From Eupeodes corollae (Eukaryota; Arthropoda; Insecta; Diptera; Syrphidae): a DNA stretch of 64,000 nucleotides. Position numbers and translations under genes: made by a program. Shown piece after piece: positions 1 through 13,228 of this stretch. The first letter of the stretch is position 1. Each line of letters opens with the position of its first letter. The stretch covers positions 119,261,575 through 119,325,574 of the forward strand of contig NC_079149.1 of the NCBI RefSeq assembly GCF_945859685.1, given 5' to 3'. The notes under the pieces were generated by a model that did not search any database, was not told where the DNA came from, and saw nothing but the letters and a program-made list of their open reading frames with translations.

Positions 1-2067
1 TGAAACGTTGAGTTGCATTCGTTTTGGTTGTAGAGAGAGATTGAGAGAGAAGCATTTTGAAAATTCAAGGGATAAAAAGTAATCACTTCATTCCCATTTT
101 ACCTCAACTGACTTATAATTGGTCTTAATCTAATTTTACCTACAGTTGAATAGGCAGTATTGACTGCATTTCTTGGAAATGTTTCAAAAGTAAGGGGCTT
201 TGAAATTCAACCAATGGGCTTAGCATACAAGAAACTTACTTTCATTTTAGATTTTCGAACTCAAAGTTCTAGGAAAAAGTCGAATAACTGTGTTGAATAG
301 TATATTAGTCGTTAAATGTTGAAACTGGAAGAATTTTTAAGCAATTTAACAGCTATAGCAGGGCAGATATGGGTTTCGTTATAAATTAAAAACAAAAAAG
401 CAACACCAAGAGGACTATTTACATTGCGATGGAAACAGGGAATATGCCGAGTGGCTTACAATTCTCACTCATTTCTGTGTCTGGCTGTGTCTTCAAGAAT
501 GGAGGAAACCTATAGTTTTCCGAATCTAGGTTATAAAGCGATGTTAATGACCAAATTTGCTTTTTCAATTTTTTGCAAGAACTAGTACCTGTGCAAAAAA
601 AAAACTGTATTTGTTTATATGGCACAGTGTAAATTTCACCTGACGATGAAATTTTAAAATGACAAAATCGGGTCATGTGAAAACAACGTTCCCAAGGCTG
701 ATATTAAAAACATAGTTCTTAGAAAGCAATGAGCACTGAAAAACCCTTAATTATATGACAACCAGTTTTGTATATTTTAAAACTTCGCAAGTCTCTTGAC
801 ACCCACTTTAAATGCAAATAAATCTTTAAGTTTATCGACATAGTGGATACCTTGAAATCAACGATGTGCCATCAGGTAAGTAAATTAAACTAAATTAATA
901 CTTTTTTGTTTATCTGTGAATGATTGTGAAAAATAAAGAACTTATATGAGTATTAAAATATGTGAACATATTTTCAAATAATTATTAGAAACATGAGCAA
1001 ATATCTTCATGACCAATGGTCTAAACAACATAATCGTAAGGTAGTTTAATAGAAAAGGTTGAATACATTGCCTATGTATGCATTTATTGACCATTCATAT
1101 TCATATTTCTATGTACGTGTGGAGGTAAGTAACTTAAAACACTCACCTTATTCTGGCAAAAGTATACATTTATTTATAAAATGTATAAAGGATGTAAGAG
1201 GTTAGGTACGTTTTTGTATTTCATCTATTTTAAGTTAAGTCCTTTAGCAATGCATTTCATGAAGGAATCACATAAATATTCTTTTGCCTATAATAATACT
1301 CATATACAAAAAGAAGCTTTTACAATATATATGTGAAATGTTCATATACTGAATAGACAGAACACAGATATGAATGTAAATATTTATCATAATGAAACAA
1401 GTTAACCAGAAATTGAATGTTTAGCCAAGAGAATTATATTTTTGAGGGTAAAAATGTAATTTAGGAATTTTACAATTTACAACCAGAATTGCAGAATTCA
1501 TACATAAATACAACTGCAAAGATGTAAATAACATTTTTTAATTATTTTTGAAAATAAAATTTGCATGTTTCAAATAGTTTGGAAAATTGGGAATTCCATT
1601 CATAGAATAAATATCAAGAACGAGAAGAGATTTACTTTATTAATTTTGAACTGCAAAATTGTTCATTCAACTTATGGATAAATGTTAAACAAAAACTAGA
1701 CACCCGAAGGACATGATAGTATTGCGAAAAATCCACAATTTTTATAGATAAAGTTTCCCTTTAATAAAGGTCAATTTTGTATTTGAAATATATGCATTTT
1801 AATAAAACATCTGTCTTTCTGAATTAAGGCTCATAAATTTAGATTATTGAGTTGAGCTTATAAAATTTTTCTAATAAAGTTGGTCGATTGATATTAGCTT
1901 AAATTGACTAAGCCAACCAAAAATTGTCTCCTTTCTGTTGAACTCTAGGTTAAGCCTCAGAAAATATTTACAGAATTTTATGCATCTTGGGAATTAGTGA
2001 GTTCTATTGATTACACTGTCCTCTTAATGTTTACCCTAAATAATAAATTTTCAATTTCTTTAAAAAA
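1..2067. other. AT-rich non-coding DNA, no gene seen
   Basis: AT-rich sequence with stop codons in all frames and only short, low-complexity open frames. The longest, 85 codons at 419-676 on the minus strand, has no recognisable domain and a composition like the spacer. No tRNA-like, splice-bounded or repeat structure stands out. It could be intergenic or intronic. Confidence 0.6.
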
Positions 2068-3215
2068 GAGGCTGGGATGCGACTCACACTGATAACTTTC
2101 CATCTTGTCTGTCGATTTGTCTTGCTTAAAAATTTCGTAGGTTTTTTTATGAAACTATTTATGGATGAAATAGTTTGATTAATTTATTGGTGTTAACGCA
2201 ATTTTTTTAGTCGTTGACCAATTTTTACCAATTTTAGTAGCATTTCTTTAAAGTTTTTATTTCTTATATAAGCAAATACAAATTGAATGAATGATATTAA
2301 TTTAAAATCAATGTTTTCTATTATTCACGAGATATCAAGAACCAAACATCAATATTTACCAATTTTGCGTACTATTTTTTGAAGATTTTAAATTTTTATG
2401 AACAAACTGACTGCTAGATTTTTATAGAAAAACAACTGAATGTTCAAAAAATATTTTTTATAAAGTAATATTAATTTAAAGCCTATATCTCAATTTTTTG
2501 GAAAGATATTTGTATCGAAAATCAATTTTTACGAACTTTTAGTAATGCTTTTTAGGTTTTTATTTTTTGTTAAAAAACTATCAATTAGATTTTCCTCAAA
2601 ATTTTATCGAATGTTCACAATAATATTTCTTATAAGATAAAATTAGTTTAAAACTAAAATCTCAAAGTTTTGAAAAGATATTAAAGTCGAAAATCAATTT
2701 TTACCAACTTTTGTAAATTTTGTTTAGGTTTTTAATTTTTTGTAAAAAAAAACTGTCTATTCAATTTTTTTTTCAATGTTTCTGAATTTTGGCAAAAATA
2801 TTTTTAAAAAGACAAAATTAGTTTTAAGCCAATGTCTCAAATTTTTGAAAAGATATTTGAGTCGAAAATAAATGTTTACTAACTTTTATTAATTTTTTTT
2901 ATTGGAATTATATTTTTTGTTGGAAAACTGTCAATTCGATTTTTCCCAAAATTTTCCGAATGTTGAAAACAATATTTCTTATAAGATAAAATAAGTTGAA
3001 AGCCATAATCTCAAATTTCTAAAATGATTTTTGAGTCGGAATTCAATTTTTACCAACTTTGAGTAATGTAAGTACAAACGCACGCACAGAGGTCTTTCCA
3101 AAAATCATTTATTTCGAGTCTAGGGAACTTTAAACGTCGGATAATGTCAAAATTTTCAATTCGACAAATCGGACCCATTACAATTACTTCCTATGGAAAG
3201 TTAATAACGTGTCAA
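2068..3215 (+). repeat. Interspersed ~175-bp-unit repeat family, copy A
   Basis: This copy begins with GAGGCTGGGATGCGAC at 2068, the same word that begins copy C on the other strand (18936 reading down). A subterminal GTCTGTCGATTTGTCTTG-type block follows. Then come about five diverged units, recognisable by the recurring phrases TTTTTACCAACTTTT, TTTAGGTTTTTATTTTTTG, AACTGTCAATTCGATTTTT and GATATTTGAGTCGAAAA. The ACCAA..TTT phrase recurs near 2217, 2357, 2529, 2701, 2877 and 3052, which gives a period of about 172-176 bp. The 3' end, with TTCCTATGG..AAGTTAATAAC near 3200, matches the 3' end of copy D. There is no coding potential. The class is unknown: it may be a non-autonomous DNA element or a Helitron/Helentron relative. 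Compared with copies B and D it lacks the segment with the 'ctgctatggtaaac' and 'gagctatggacgacg' phrases. Confidence 0.75.
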
Positions 3216-6200
3216 ATGTATATAAATATTTCAGGATGATCAAACTTTCACTTCAAATCAATCTCGTCCTGTTTGAATGAGTCTGGAAAAAAAACCAACA
3301 TGGTTTTTTTTCTATAAAAACTTTAAGGCATTAAGGCTTAAAAAGATCAATTAACACAGAACTCAAGCTGTTCATCTTCATCGTTTCATGGGTCGTTAAA
3401 ATGCACCAACGTGATGCGGATTTTGATTGAAAATTCATTTCCAGCATCGGAGGATATTCAAAATTGTAGCATTTAGGGCCCTGAAGGAATACAAGAATGA
3501 TTATTGAAAAGCCTTTGCATTTTTATTGTCAGTTTGTAGAAATATTCATATTCGTAAAGCCATTTAACAATATTTTCGTACAAAAATCTATATTCAAATT
3601 GCACTTTTCATCACATTTACAACCCGATTAAGTTTAAAAGGCTTCAATAATGTTCAAAACGATGCTATCCCGAGATAAGTCTATCCTTATCAAAAAAGTA
3701 CGTCAAGCTTATACTATATCAGCAAGGAAAAGAAACAACAGACAACAGCTAACCAGCTGCTTTATACCAAGTACTCTTTTTTTTTCGTCTACGACATGTA
3801 TGAATGTATAAACGTTATGTATTTATAGCTACTTCGTTGTTATCTTTTATACGTGATAAAATCGATAAAAACAAAATAAAATCGTTAAACGAAAAATGAA
3901 TAAAAAAAAGTCACACATCAGGGTAAAATTGGAAAATTTGTGCAACGTTTGCGATAACGTGGGATGTTTTTTTTTTCTATTTCAACCAGCGACTACGGTG
4001 ACTTTTCTTTCTATACAAAATCTAACACCCACAAAATGTTCAAACATCCCTTAAGCTGTTTTTTTTTGTTCTATAGCTATTGGGGCGCAGAAAAGAAAAT
4101 TTACACACATACAGATATGCTGATGCTGAATTGTGTGATGCTGAACTTATTTGTCTTCTTTTAAGCACACCCTAAGGTCTAATAAAATTCCTTAAAGATT
4201 AACAGAAGAGCAGCAAGTAAAATAAAAACGGATGACAGACGCTACAAAAAAAGGCTTCTAATGAAAATAATAAAAATAAGGAAAATTAAGAGAGCGTGCA
4301 ACTAAGTAGACGATGAGCACGTGAACAACAGTGATTGACGTAATTTTTTGATCGTAACATTTTTAAAGCAGTATGTAAAATAATAGCTGATGAAGTCACT
4401 GATTTTAAGCATAAAAGCACAGGTTTGCAGGCTATGTTATATCAGTTATTCAAATTTTGGAAAGTACCAAATTTTATGTCACCTAAATAAGATTTGAAAT
4501 ATATGTTTGGAAAAGTCTTACCAAAATTCATACCGAAGTGTTAAATTTTATCATGAACAATCTTAACGATAGATTGTGTTACATTGCCTTCGAGGGATGA
4601 GAAAGGGTGTAACACTCAAGCTTATGTTAGTTTTTTTAAGTACGCCGGACGGAATCGCTGGACCCACTTTTGTCTACTTCTTAAGCATGGTCCATCGTAA
4701 TGTCATGTATCTCGATTTCTAAATTGCTTAAGGAATTTAACACTTGCCTATAATAGCTCATTTATGTTACTATAATAGTGATGTCGAATTGACAATGTGC
4801 CTTCTGTCACCTGTCAAATTTAGAAAGTCCATATTGTAAGCCACTTTAATATTGTCTAAACTCCTTTTTACGTGTATATTACCCCCTCAAGATTAATTTC
4901 TTATAGAAACTTTACCATGATTAATTTATAGATTCATCTTACTCCGGTTTAACTCACATCCTTAAAACTAGGCTCTAAAATATTTGAATTTAATCCCTTA
5001 AAATTTGTGTTCTATATATATAAAACAATAAAAAACTAGTCAAATAAGATAATAATTAAGTATATGACATAATACTTAGAATAACCATTTGATCTCCTTG
5101 AGATTTAGATCCTTCCAAACTCACACCTGATGCCAAAATATATACAAAACCATAAAAGTTAAAGCCAATTTTCATGAACATTAATTCATATACTCGTATT
5201 ATACCGACCGACATATCACTTCAAAAGTAATCAACTTTGAATTTTATTTACAAAACACTTTTGACACACAAAAACTTTAGAAAGCATTTTCAAGAATGGA
5301 ATTCTCTTTACCGCAAAACTGCAAAACATGTCCTCCAGACATTGTATTGGGTCAGAGATCCCTTTTTCTGTGTAAGAGAGCACTACACTATTTTATACAC
5401 AAACTGATACAAATAGGTAGGTACATAAGATATATCCTGGAACAATAGAATTGGTAGTTTGAGGGCTGACATCAAATTACGAAGTTTCCTCATAAACTTT
5501 AGAGAATGTTATTTATGTGTACAGTACATATGTATGTATGTGTAACCATATCCTATTCATATGTAGTCGAAAAGAAGACCCCTTTGAAATTCTAATGTAT
5601 TAAACACATCCTTTGGGGAGAATAACATCCTCGTCAGTTTGATGATATTAAAATACCTAAACTCTTGTTGATGCCTACTTATGTATATGCATATACATGT
5701 GTGTATCCAACACTCGCAATATGGACCTAAAGTTTTGCCACCCTTCCCGCAACAAGATTTGTACGCCCACTTTACATCCTGCAACATCAATCAATGCATA
5801 GTAAACATACTTTAATATTTGGCAATCAAATAAAATAGCAAACAAAAGGCAGCACCCAGTCAGCCAGCCAGATTTGGGAAGAATATTATAAGGACCATCA
5901 TCAAGGACGAAGTTGAGTATAGTTCCGTTGAGATGAGTCTGAGTCCTTTTGTTGAGTTATTTATCGACATGAACGCAGCTGTCTCTCCAGGCCTTGATAT
6001 ACTCGTATAAGCTTAACAGGTTTTCTATTAATTGGGGATTTGACTTACACTTCAGAGTCCCTCGATATAAGATGATGCACTAAATTATTTTATTATGATG
6101 ACTTTTCAAAATTCTATCTTTAGAGTTACAGACCATATTTGTTTCTATATAAACCCCAACCCTAAAACGTCTAGACTTTATACAAAATAAGAAAGATTGT

Positions 6201-7768
6201 GGTGTAGTGCATATAATTTTCTATATGTAAAATAAGGATAGAGGAAAGATGTTTTCGTATAACTAACTATAGTCAAAAATAATCCAACAAGAAGTACACA
6301 TTTTTGGTGTGAATAAGTTGTGTATAAAGTTTAAGTCTTTGAGCCTTTAGGCAATCTTTAACTTATTATGCTCATGTCTAAACTTAAATACCTAATGAAA
6401 ATAAGGTTAATATCATGTAGAATATATTAAGAAACAATATTTTAGTTTATGAATACCATACACAAATTGTTTAAACATATATGTAGATAAGTAAAGTTTC
6501 TGAGAAATTTTCTATATAGGTATTTAAAAAGCCCAAAGCAATAATTGGATATGATGAGCTTAGAAAATTCGAAAATACTTGAAATGGTCTGCTTTGGAAG
6601 TTCTTAATATGGATATTGGAAAGTTAAGGTATGCATAAAAAGTGTATAGCAAGGAATATTTCATATAAGTCCAATTTGTTTTCAAACCTTAATTCTCAAA
6701 GTTTTGGATGAGTAAAACTTCTATCAAAAGTTTAACTCTTAACTGGGTCGGTAAAAAAAAACTTCGTCTTTGGCTTCAACACTCACTTTGAAGAGCCACA
6801 CTTTCGAAACTTTCTTTCTGTGATTACTTTTGGCTTTTCTAGTTTAAACATTTTATTTTTTTCTAAAGCTAGTTTTTAACTCTGGTCGATTTTTTGTGAT
6901 TTTTCTTTAAATAGAAACGTTTCTATCAAATAATTTAAAAAGGGTACGTAAATAACTAAGAAAATGAAAATTCGTTCTTTTATTATTTTTTTTATGTCTA
7001 CTATTTAATCAAACCCTCCCAGATAAGATTCATATATAATATTTTAAACTAAACTCACTCATAGTAGATAATCTTTTAACCCTTCGGCTAATTTATTTTA
7101 AAGCTTAAAGTGACAAGACTAACCATAAAAGTATAAAGCATATACATATATTCATATAACATTATAATAAACTTATGTGCCCATAATGTACAAGTACAAT
7201 ACACATATATGCATGTCTATGCAAAATCTAAAATCTGATATAAGGTCGTATCAAAAAGAAAATTGTCAACTTTTGAATTGTAATAGCTTACACAGAACTG
7301 ACATATTTAAATTGTTGAAGAAAAAAATTAAGGAAAATAATAAAGAAATCCATTTACACAAAAAAGTGGTACTACAAAAAGAGAGATTTTCAAGATATAT
7401 GATTCACCCATTTAATATTCTATTTAAGTTTCCGGTTTTATAGACTATAACACAGGGTGTTCAAGAAGGAATTTGAACTTAAACCCAAAGTTGAAATAAA
7501 AGTTGCAAAAATTTACATAATTTTTCCAATTTAAAAATATGAACGGTCTTATTAATCTTTAAACATTTAAAATGAATGGCCTTATCTACATTTTAATAGA
7601 GAAGACAGGGTTTTTTTTTTAAATTTAATCATTTTTGTATTGAAGTTTTTCAAAAACATTGTAAATAATTTGTATTTACACTTAAAAAATATAATTATTA
7701 GAAAAGTCCTTTTTGCATTTTTTTTCAAAAATTCACTGAACCGAAATGTGGTGTTGGGTTCTACCACG
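3216..7768. other. AT-rich non-coding DNA, no gene seen
   Basis: No supported gene. Open frames here are at most 88 codons, AT-biased and featureless; the one at 7177-7443 is Lys/Asn/Ile-rich spacer. Fly-type microsatellite stretches occur, for example TATGTATGTATGTG near 5530. The stretch contains the small hairpin at 3287-3311. Confidence 0.6.
3287..3311. other. Short perfect hairpin
   Basis: AAAAAAAACC (3287-3296) and GGTTTTTTTT (3302-3311) are perfect reverse complements around a 5-nt loop. The stem is mostly A/T homopolymer, so it may be chance in AT-rich DNA. No flanking duplication was seen. Confidence 0.5.
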
Positions 7769-7930
7769 ATATCTAGAAATTAATTATCTAGAAAGTAAAT
7801 ATCTCGAAAATGAAAATCTCGAAAACAAAAATCTAGAATGGAAAAAATCTCGCAAACAAAAATCCAGAAAATAAAATCTCGAAATGCCAAAATCTGGAAA
7901 AAAAAATCTCGAATGCAAAAATCCAGAATG
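7769..7930. repeat. Minisatellite with ~14-17-bp unit
   Basis: About ten imperfect tandem copies of a unit of the form ATCTCGAAAA + ACAAA. Variants read ATCTAGAAA, ATCTCGCAAAC, ATCCAGAAAAT and ATCTGGAAA. The core ATCTMGAA is the best kept part, and unit length varies from about 13 to 17 bp. It lies about 90 bp upstream of repeat copy B. It may be a separate minisatellite or a degraded end of that element. Confidence 0.8.
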
Positions 7931-8373
7931 TATGCTTGAATTTTTGAGGCAATGATTAAAATTTGCGCGAATTTAAGTTTTTAAGTTTTTACAAATTGTT
8001 GAATGAACAGTGAACATACATTTTTTAAAAATTTGCGTACTATTTTTTGAAGATTTTATTTTTTTTATGAAAAAATTGAATGTTAGATTTTTATAAAAAA
8101 CTAAAACTACTGAATATCATAAACAATATTATCTATGATATAATTTTTGGAAAGCTGTTTGAACCGAAAGTAAATTTTTATCAACTTTTATTAATTTTTT
8201 TGTTTAGGTTTTTATTTTTTTTGTATAAAAACTGTCGATTCAATTTTTCTCAAAATTTTTCCGAATGTTGAAAACAATATTTCTTAAAAGTTAAAATTAT
8301 TTAGAAGCCAATATCTTTTTGAATAGATATTTAAGCCGAAATCAATTTTAACAACTAACTTTTATTAATTTTG

Positions 8374-8726
8374 GATATAAGAATGAAACAACAACAACTT
8401 GTGTGTGCTACCACCAAGTTCATAGGCTGGAGTTATAGCTATTTCACGGGGGCCAACCCGATCATCAGACTCCTTTAGTGGTGCTTAATCGCTTTTTGTT
8501 CAATTTAATTTTTGAAGAACTTTTGCCCGAGCTGGGCTTGAACAAGCGATCTAGCGTGTGAGGAGCTAGTGCTCTACGCACTACGCCACCGCACCCACAT
8601 GAAAGTTGTAAGCCAATTACAGGTTTTTTAGTTCTATCGAACTATACTGAACCGATTAGCATTTTTCTAAGCACACACAAGTAATTGTTGTTGTTTTATT
8701 CAGTTTCTTTCTAGTATCTCCTCTCA
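8374..8726 (-). mobile_element. tRNA-related short element with terminal inverted repeats
   Basis: This is a 353-bp insertion flanked by identical 12-bp copies of TTATTAATTTTG (8362-8373 and 8727-8738). That word belongs to the host ~175-bp repeat. Near the ends, 8381-8409 and 8670-8701 are inverted complements of about 29-32 bp, differing by one substitution and a 3-nt gap; the core is AACAACAACTTGTGTGTGCT. The middle, on the minus strand, resembles a tRNA with A-box- and B-box-like sequences. A 12-bp duplication is typical of target-primed (SINE) insertion, whereas inverted ends are typical of DNA elements, so the class is uncertain. Confidence 0.7.
8534..8588 (-). promoter_or_regulatory. 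tRNA-like internal pol III promoter (A and B boxes)
   Basis: On the minus strand TGGCGTAGTGCG (8588-8577) resembles the tRNA A box, and GTTCAAGCCC (8543-8534) resembles the B box, at tRNA-like spacing. An arm like GAGCTAGTGCTC lies near by. It is not a functional tRNA gene, because no complete acceptor stem pairs across it. Confidence 0.6.
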
Positions 8727-9182
8727 TTATTAATTTTGTTATCTAGATTTTTATTTTTTGAAAAAAAAAATTGTCAACAATATTTATTTTTAAGATAAAA
8801 TGAGTTTGAAGCCGTAATCTCAAGGTTTTGAAAAGATATTGAGTCGAAATTCAATTTTTACCAATTTAAGTAATGTTTTTTTTAGGTTTTTATTTTTATA
8901 AAAAAAATTGTCAATTCGTGTTACACGTTTTTGCCCATCGTGCATTACTTATAATTTGCCCCTCGTATACTAATTTGGTATAATGTTACAACGTATGAAT
9001 TCAAGTCTCTAGCGTCATTAGTTCGTGAGATACTTAGGGTTAACAGAAATGTTTACCTTTTTTTTAAACTGCTATGGTAAACAAAACACACGATTTTCCT
9101 GAGAGCTCTTTCTGCATCCTGCAATATTATCTGTATAACAAAATTAATTTGAAACCGATATCTCTTCTGGTTCTTGAACTAT

Positions 9183-9479
9183 AATAAATAAATACATAAA
9201 TTGGGTGGCGCAACAGTCCGTTTGAGAACTAGGGCCTAGTAACTGACAACTCTCAAACATTCCTGTGTGCGAGTACTGCTGTTGTCAGGGATGAAAGGGA
9301 CCTACAGTTTTAAGCCGAATCCGAACGGCAAATTCATGACCAGAATTACTCTTGGAGAATTTGTCAATTCTCCGCTAAAGGCAGTACCTGTGAAAAAAAC
9401 TTTAGGTGGCATAGGCAGGGATCCAACCCAAGATCTCTCGCATGACAGTCCATCGCACTAACCATCATGCCACAGGTAC
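9183..9479 (-). mobile_element. tRNA-derived SINE
   Basis: This is a 297-bp insertion. Read on the minus strand it starts GTACCTGTGGCATGATGG, has A-box-like TGGTTAGTGCG (9464-9454) and B-box-like GGTTGGATCCC (9428-9418), then a tRNA-unrelated body, and ends in TTTATGTATTTATTTATT. Flanks TTCTTGAACTAT (9171-9182) and TACTTGAGCTAT (9480-9491) are a 12-bp target duplication with two mismatches. Removing the insertion restores the host repeat's 'ttcttgagctatggacgacg' phrase, which is present uninterrupted in copy D. The short open frame running through it on the plus strand is not a gene. Confidence 0.8.
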
Positions 9480-9520
9480 TACTTGAGCTATGGACGACGA
9501 AAAAAACGCGAACGTACAGG

Positions 9521-12500
9521 GGTACGGAAAACGGGATTTTAAAAAGCGAGATTCCGATTCACCGAATGGTGGATTTTTTTCACAAAAAATAAAACAATAA
9601 TAATAAAATATTAAGTTAAACTTTTCAATCAAACGTAAATGTTTTTGAATCACGTACCAGTTGTTTGTCTTCAAACATTCCTACAAAGACTTAAAACTAC
9701 AAAGTGAAAAGCTGAATAAGCATCCTTTACGTTCACCTTGGCCAACCTAACTTTCACAAACAAGAACTGAATGAAATCATTTAAAAAAAGTGCGTGTACG
9801 CCCAAGTGCACCCATTATGATTTTGTGACCCGTTATATGTATTATTTCGTCATCATAACAACATCGGCCTTTGACTACCTAATAATTACTTTAAGAGACT
9901 AAGTTAGTAAATTACCTATGAATATGTTTCTAAGATGTTGTTGAACCACTTGAAGAATTAGTCGAAGATTCAAGAGCGGAAAGAAAACATAGTGAGAAAT
10001 AATTATACATAAGAAATAATACACCAAAAATAAAATTAAGAAGTAAAGTTAATTTAGTTATGGCTTTAAGAGTTTTGTACTTTCAATTTTTCGAGCTCGG
10101 GTAAGTATTCTCAGATTCTAAAACAAAAGTATATTCGTAGTTAAAAACGTGTAAACTTTTAAGACACTTTATTATCCACATTATCCACATACCAGGATAG
10201 CTAAGCACACCATACAAAATTAGTATTTCGAATCACCCTATACACACAATTTACACGAAACTGATTTTTTCGATATAAACACCAGATAGCCTATAGGAAT
10301 ACTTATTTACAAACTGAAAAATTTAAAGCACCCAAAAAATAAAAATACAAAAATAAACAAACAACCTCAGTTCCCGTTACCATAAAACGGTTGACCCTTT
10401 CACAAAACAATATGATTAAAATCTCTTCTTCCAGTTTTTTTTTTCAGAAGGGTTTTTTATGCGATTAGATGTTTTGGTTGTTTTTATATTTTTGCAACCG
10501 CCATTAAATCTAACAACAAAATTTTTTCCTTTCAATCTCATATAAAGTACTTATATATATAAACATATCCAACTTCCTAAACCCACCTCTCTGTTTTTAT
10601 TTCAAAAATGATTATCCTCAAAAAAATATAACCCTTATTGTGCTTATCATAATTTTTAAAATGGCTTCCAACAACAACAAAAATATATCTAAAACATTTC
10701 AAAAACACAAAAGGCTTTAACCTATTTATACTTAAAAAAAAAACCTTCATATCCAAAAAAAAAAGAAAACAAAAAACAACGTGTCCAAATTGTCAAAACA
10801 ATTGTCACCAAACACGAGGAGGAGTATAGGAGGGAAACAATTACCTTGAGCCATGTTAATTACAGCATTTACTTTGCGACTTATTTGAATTTTTAAATAA
10901 TGGCTATGTGTATATATAAAGCTATAACCAACCCCAATATATCCCTAAGCCAATATTCCACATTCACTCCACAAAAAAGTTAACCCCAGAAACAAAAACA
11001 ACAACAACAACTGACAATTAAATTTGTTATTTTTTCGACTTTTTTAGTATTTTTTGTAATCACCGATTTAACCCTATAGAATTAGCCGAAAGGCAAACTG
11101 TTTCGTGCACACGCAAACAGCAAACCAATCCTCTTATTTGATTACAGTTTATTAAAATTCCTTTTTCTGTTTCCTTTTTTTTGTTTCTTTGTATTTATGT
11201 TTGTTTTTGGCTTTATTTTGTGTTAGAGGTGTTGCACACCCTTTTTTTCGTAAGGACTAGCGTTAAGGTGTAAACTACCCTCTTGCAGACGATAAAAGGT
11301 GGAAAAGTTTCATGCGGCTAGATAATTACAACTTTATACAAAACAAATCTATATTCTACTGCAAGCTTCAAATGTATTGGTAGACGTAAGTCTTGCGAAA
11401 ACAACAAACTTAACACCTTAACCTTTTTTTGTGTTTAAATTAAGGACAAGAAAGCACAAAAAAAGACAATTTTTAAGGATAACAGAAAAATATACCAGTT
11501 CCATTCTTTGACGATGGCGATGGTGATGGTGATGATGGCGAGCGGTAAAGGTTATTCCCTTTTGTATAAGTTTAAGTGCTATCCCGGTTGAGCTCATACT
11601 AAATTAATTAATCCATCAACCTCTGCTGCATAGGACAGAGGAATACAATACGTCTTATGAATCTACAAGCTTTGAACTAAAAATAACATGCAATGGACAA
11701 TCGACTTTGGCTGGATCCGCCAATGAACTCATTTTTCACACAGTGGACCAAAAATTCAGGATCACACGAAATTATGAATCCCTGAATTAAGTATTTAAGA
11801 AGAACGAGCGAACTTCTTACTAATTTGATGATCCCTTTACAATACTTCTTTCGGAACCAGTGAATCGACTTCAATCAAATTTTTAAAAAGTCCTTGAGAA
11901 TTTGAGATCTCTTTTCATTCAAAGCAGAATTTTAAATTATTTTTGTCGACATTTTAAATTAAAATGCATCACTGTGAATTTGCACCGCGCTATTTCACCA
12001 CTTTTTCCATCTTTGTTTTATTTTTTTTTCTTCCTTACAAAAAGCACATTAGGGAACTCACCAAAGTCGAGTCGGGAAAATCTTTTGTGCGCCAAATATA
12101 ATCCATTTTCTGTGTGCTTTTGTCCTTTGCGCTTAGACCATGACATGCCATTGCTATAAAATCCCAACACCCAACACCTTTCGGATAGAGAAGATTTTCA
12201 GTTTTTTTTTTTTTTTGTTCTGTAACCTAGACACACCACGGATACTCTTCCTCAGCCATGTCCTTTTTATCCATCCGAATGGGTTAGTGCTATAGAATGA
12301 ATTTCATCGTCCTCATTTTCATCCTTGCCATCGTTGCTATCCTCGTCATCATCGTCGTCGCGTCGCTCGTGTCAGTTCAGTTGGGTTTGGTGCTATAATA
12401 ATTAACTTATAGATTACAAATTCTATTTAGATTAAGTCCTTTTCGTGAGATCTCTGACTATGGGTCTTCGTTCGTTATTTTGCCCCTTTTAGAACAATCT

Positions 12501-13228
12501 TAACAATAATACATATATTAATAGAAAGAGAGAGGTGTGTTCTATAGGTATAATGAATTACTTTAGGTGGTCGGAGAGAGGTGGTGGATGGCGTGGCGGC
12601 TACATAACTTGGTAGCGACTATACAGTGACGGCAACAAGGACAATACACAAGTCTTTTGTCCTTCGCTGTAGAGAGCAGGTAAAGCTAAAGCTCTTCTGA
12701 TTGACTATGGTAAAATATGTACAATCGTCGTCGTCGTCCTCGTCATCGTCTTCATGGTGGTCGTCTTAGTCATAGTCGTGTAGAGAGGATTAAAAGCTAT
12801 TAGGAAATTGATATTGAATGCACGAATAACATTGCTAAGGATAGAATGTGTGTATGTATGTACATACATATTCACAATTAGATAAAGGAGGGGTGTAGTA
12901 TTATATTTGACTATAGTTTCTTTGGTTTTAGGTCAAAAGGAAAATTTATAATTAAACGCTGATAAAGTTTCATATAAGCAGATGATGTCGGGGATTAATA
13001 ATCCTTTAGGGGTCATTTCAATGAATTGAGTGTAGAGTTATGGCAATTGAATTGAAGGAAAGAATTAAGTGGGCTCACTATGATAAAATATTCATACATG
13101 TGTTCGATTTCAATTTAATATTAATTTAAACAGAAGAAAATATTGATTATTATAAATAAAGAATACTTAAACCAAGTTATTTTTGAAAAAAATTAAGAAA
13201 GTAAGAATAGACTCAAAAGGTCTCAGAA
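9521..13228. other. Non-coding DNA with simple repeats, no gene seen
   Basis: No supported gene. Simple repeats include a GATGGT-type tract (about 11512-11541), a TCGTCATCATCGTCGTCG-type tract (about 12308-12370) and a TCGTCGTCGTCG tract (about 12725-12779). There is also a TATGTATGTACATACATA palindromic microsatellite near 12850. The 11500-12800 part is richer in G+C than the surroundings and could hold regulatory or untranslated sequence of an unseen gene, but I see no coding evidence. Confidence 0.5.

Larger units (their letters stand above)
8020..9520 (+). repeat. Interspersed ~175-bp-unit repeat family, copy B
   Basis: The sequence from about 8020 (TTTGCGTACTATTTTTTGAAGATTTT) aligns with the interior of copy A around 2360, so the 5' end with GAGGCTGGG is missing. 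It continues through at least three ~175-bp units into a 3' segment (8930-9180 and 9481-9520). That segment has the 'ctgctatggtaaac' and 'gagctatggacgacg' phrases also found, reversed, in copy D (23390-23640). Two short tRNA-related elements, at 8374-8726 and 9183-9479, interrupt it. Removing each one rejoins the host repeat. The 3' end fades near 9520. Confidence 0.7.

Noticed and set aside
8523..8597. A genuine tRNA gene
   Set aside because: A and B boxes are present, but there is no complete acceptor stem pairing, and it lies inside a mobile element with a target duplication.
9267..9461. 64-codon open frame
   Set aside because: It lies inside the SINE at 9183-9479 on the opposite strand.
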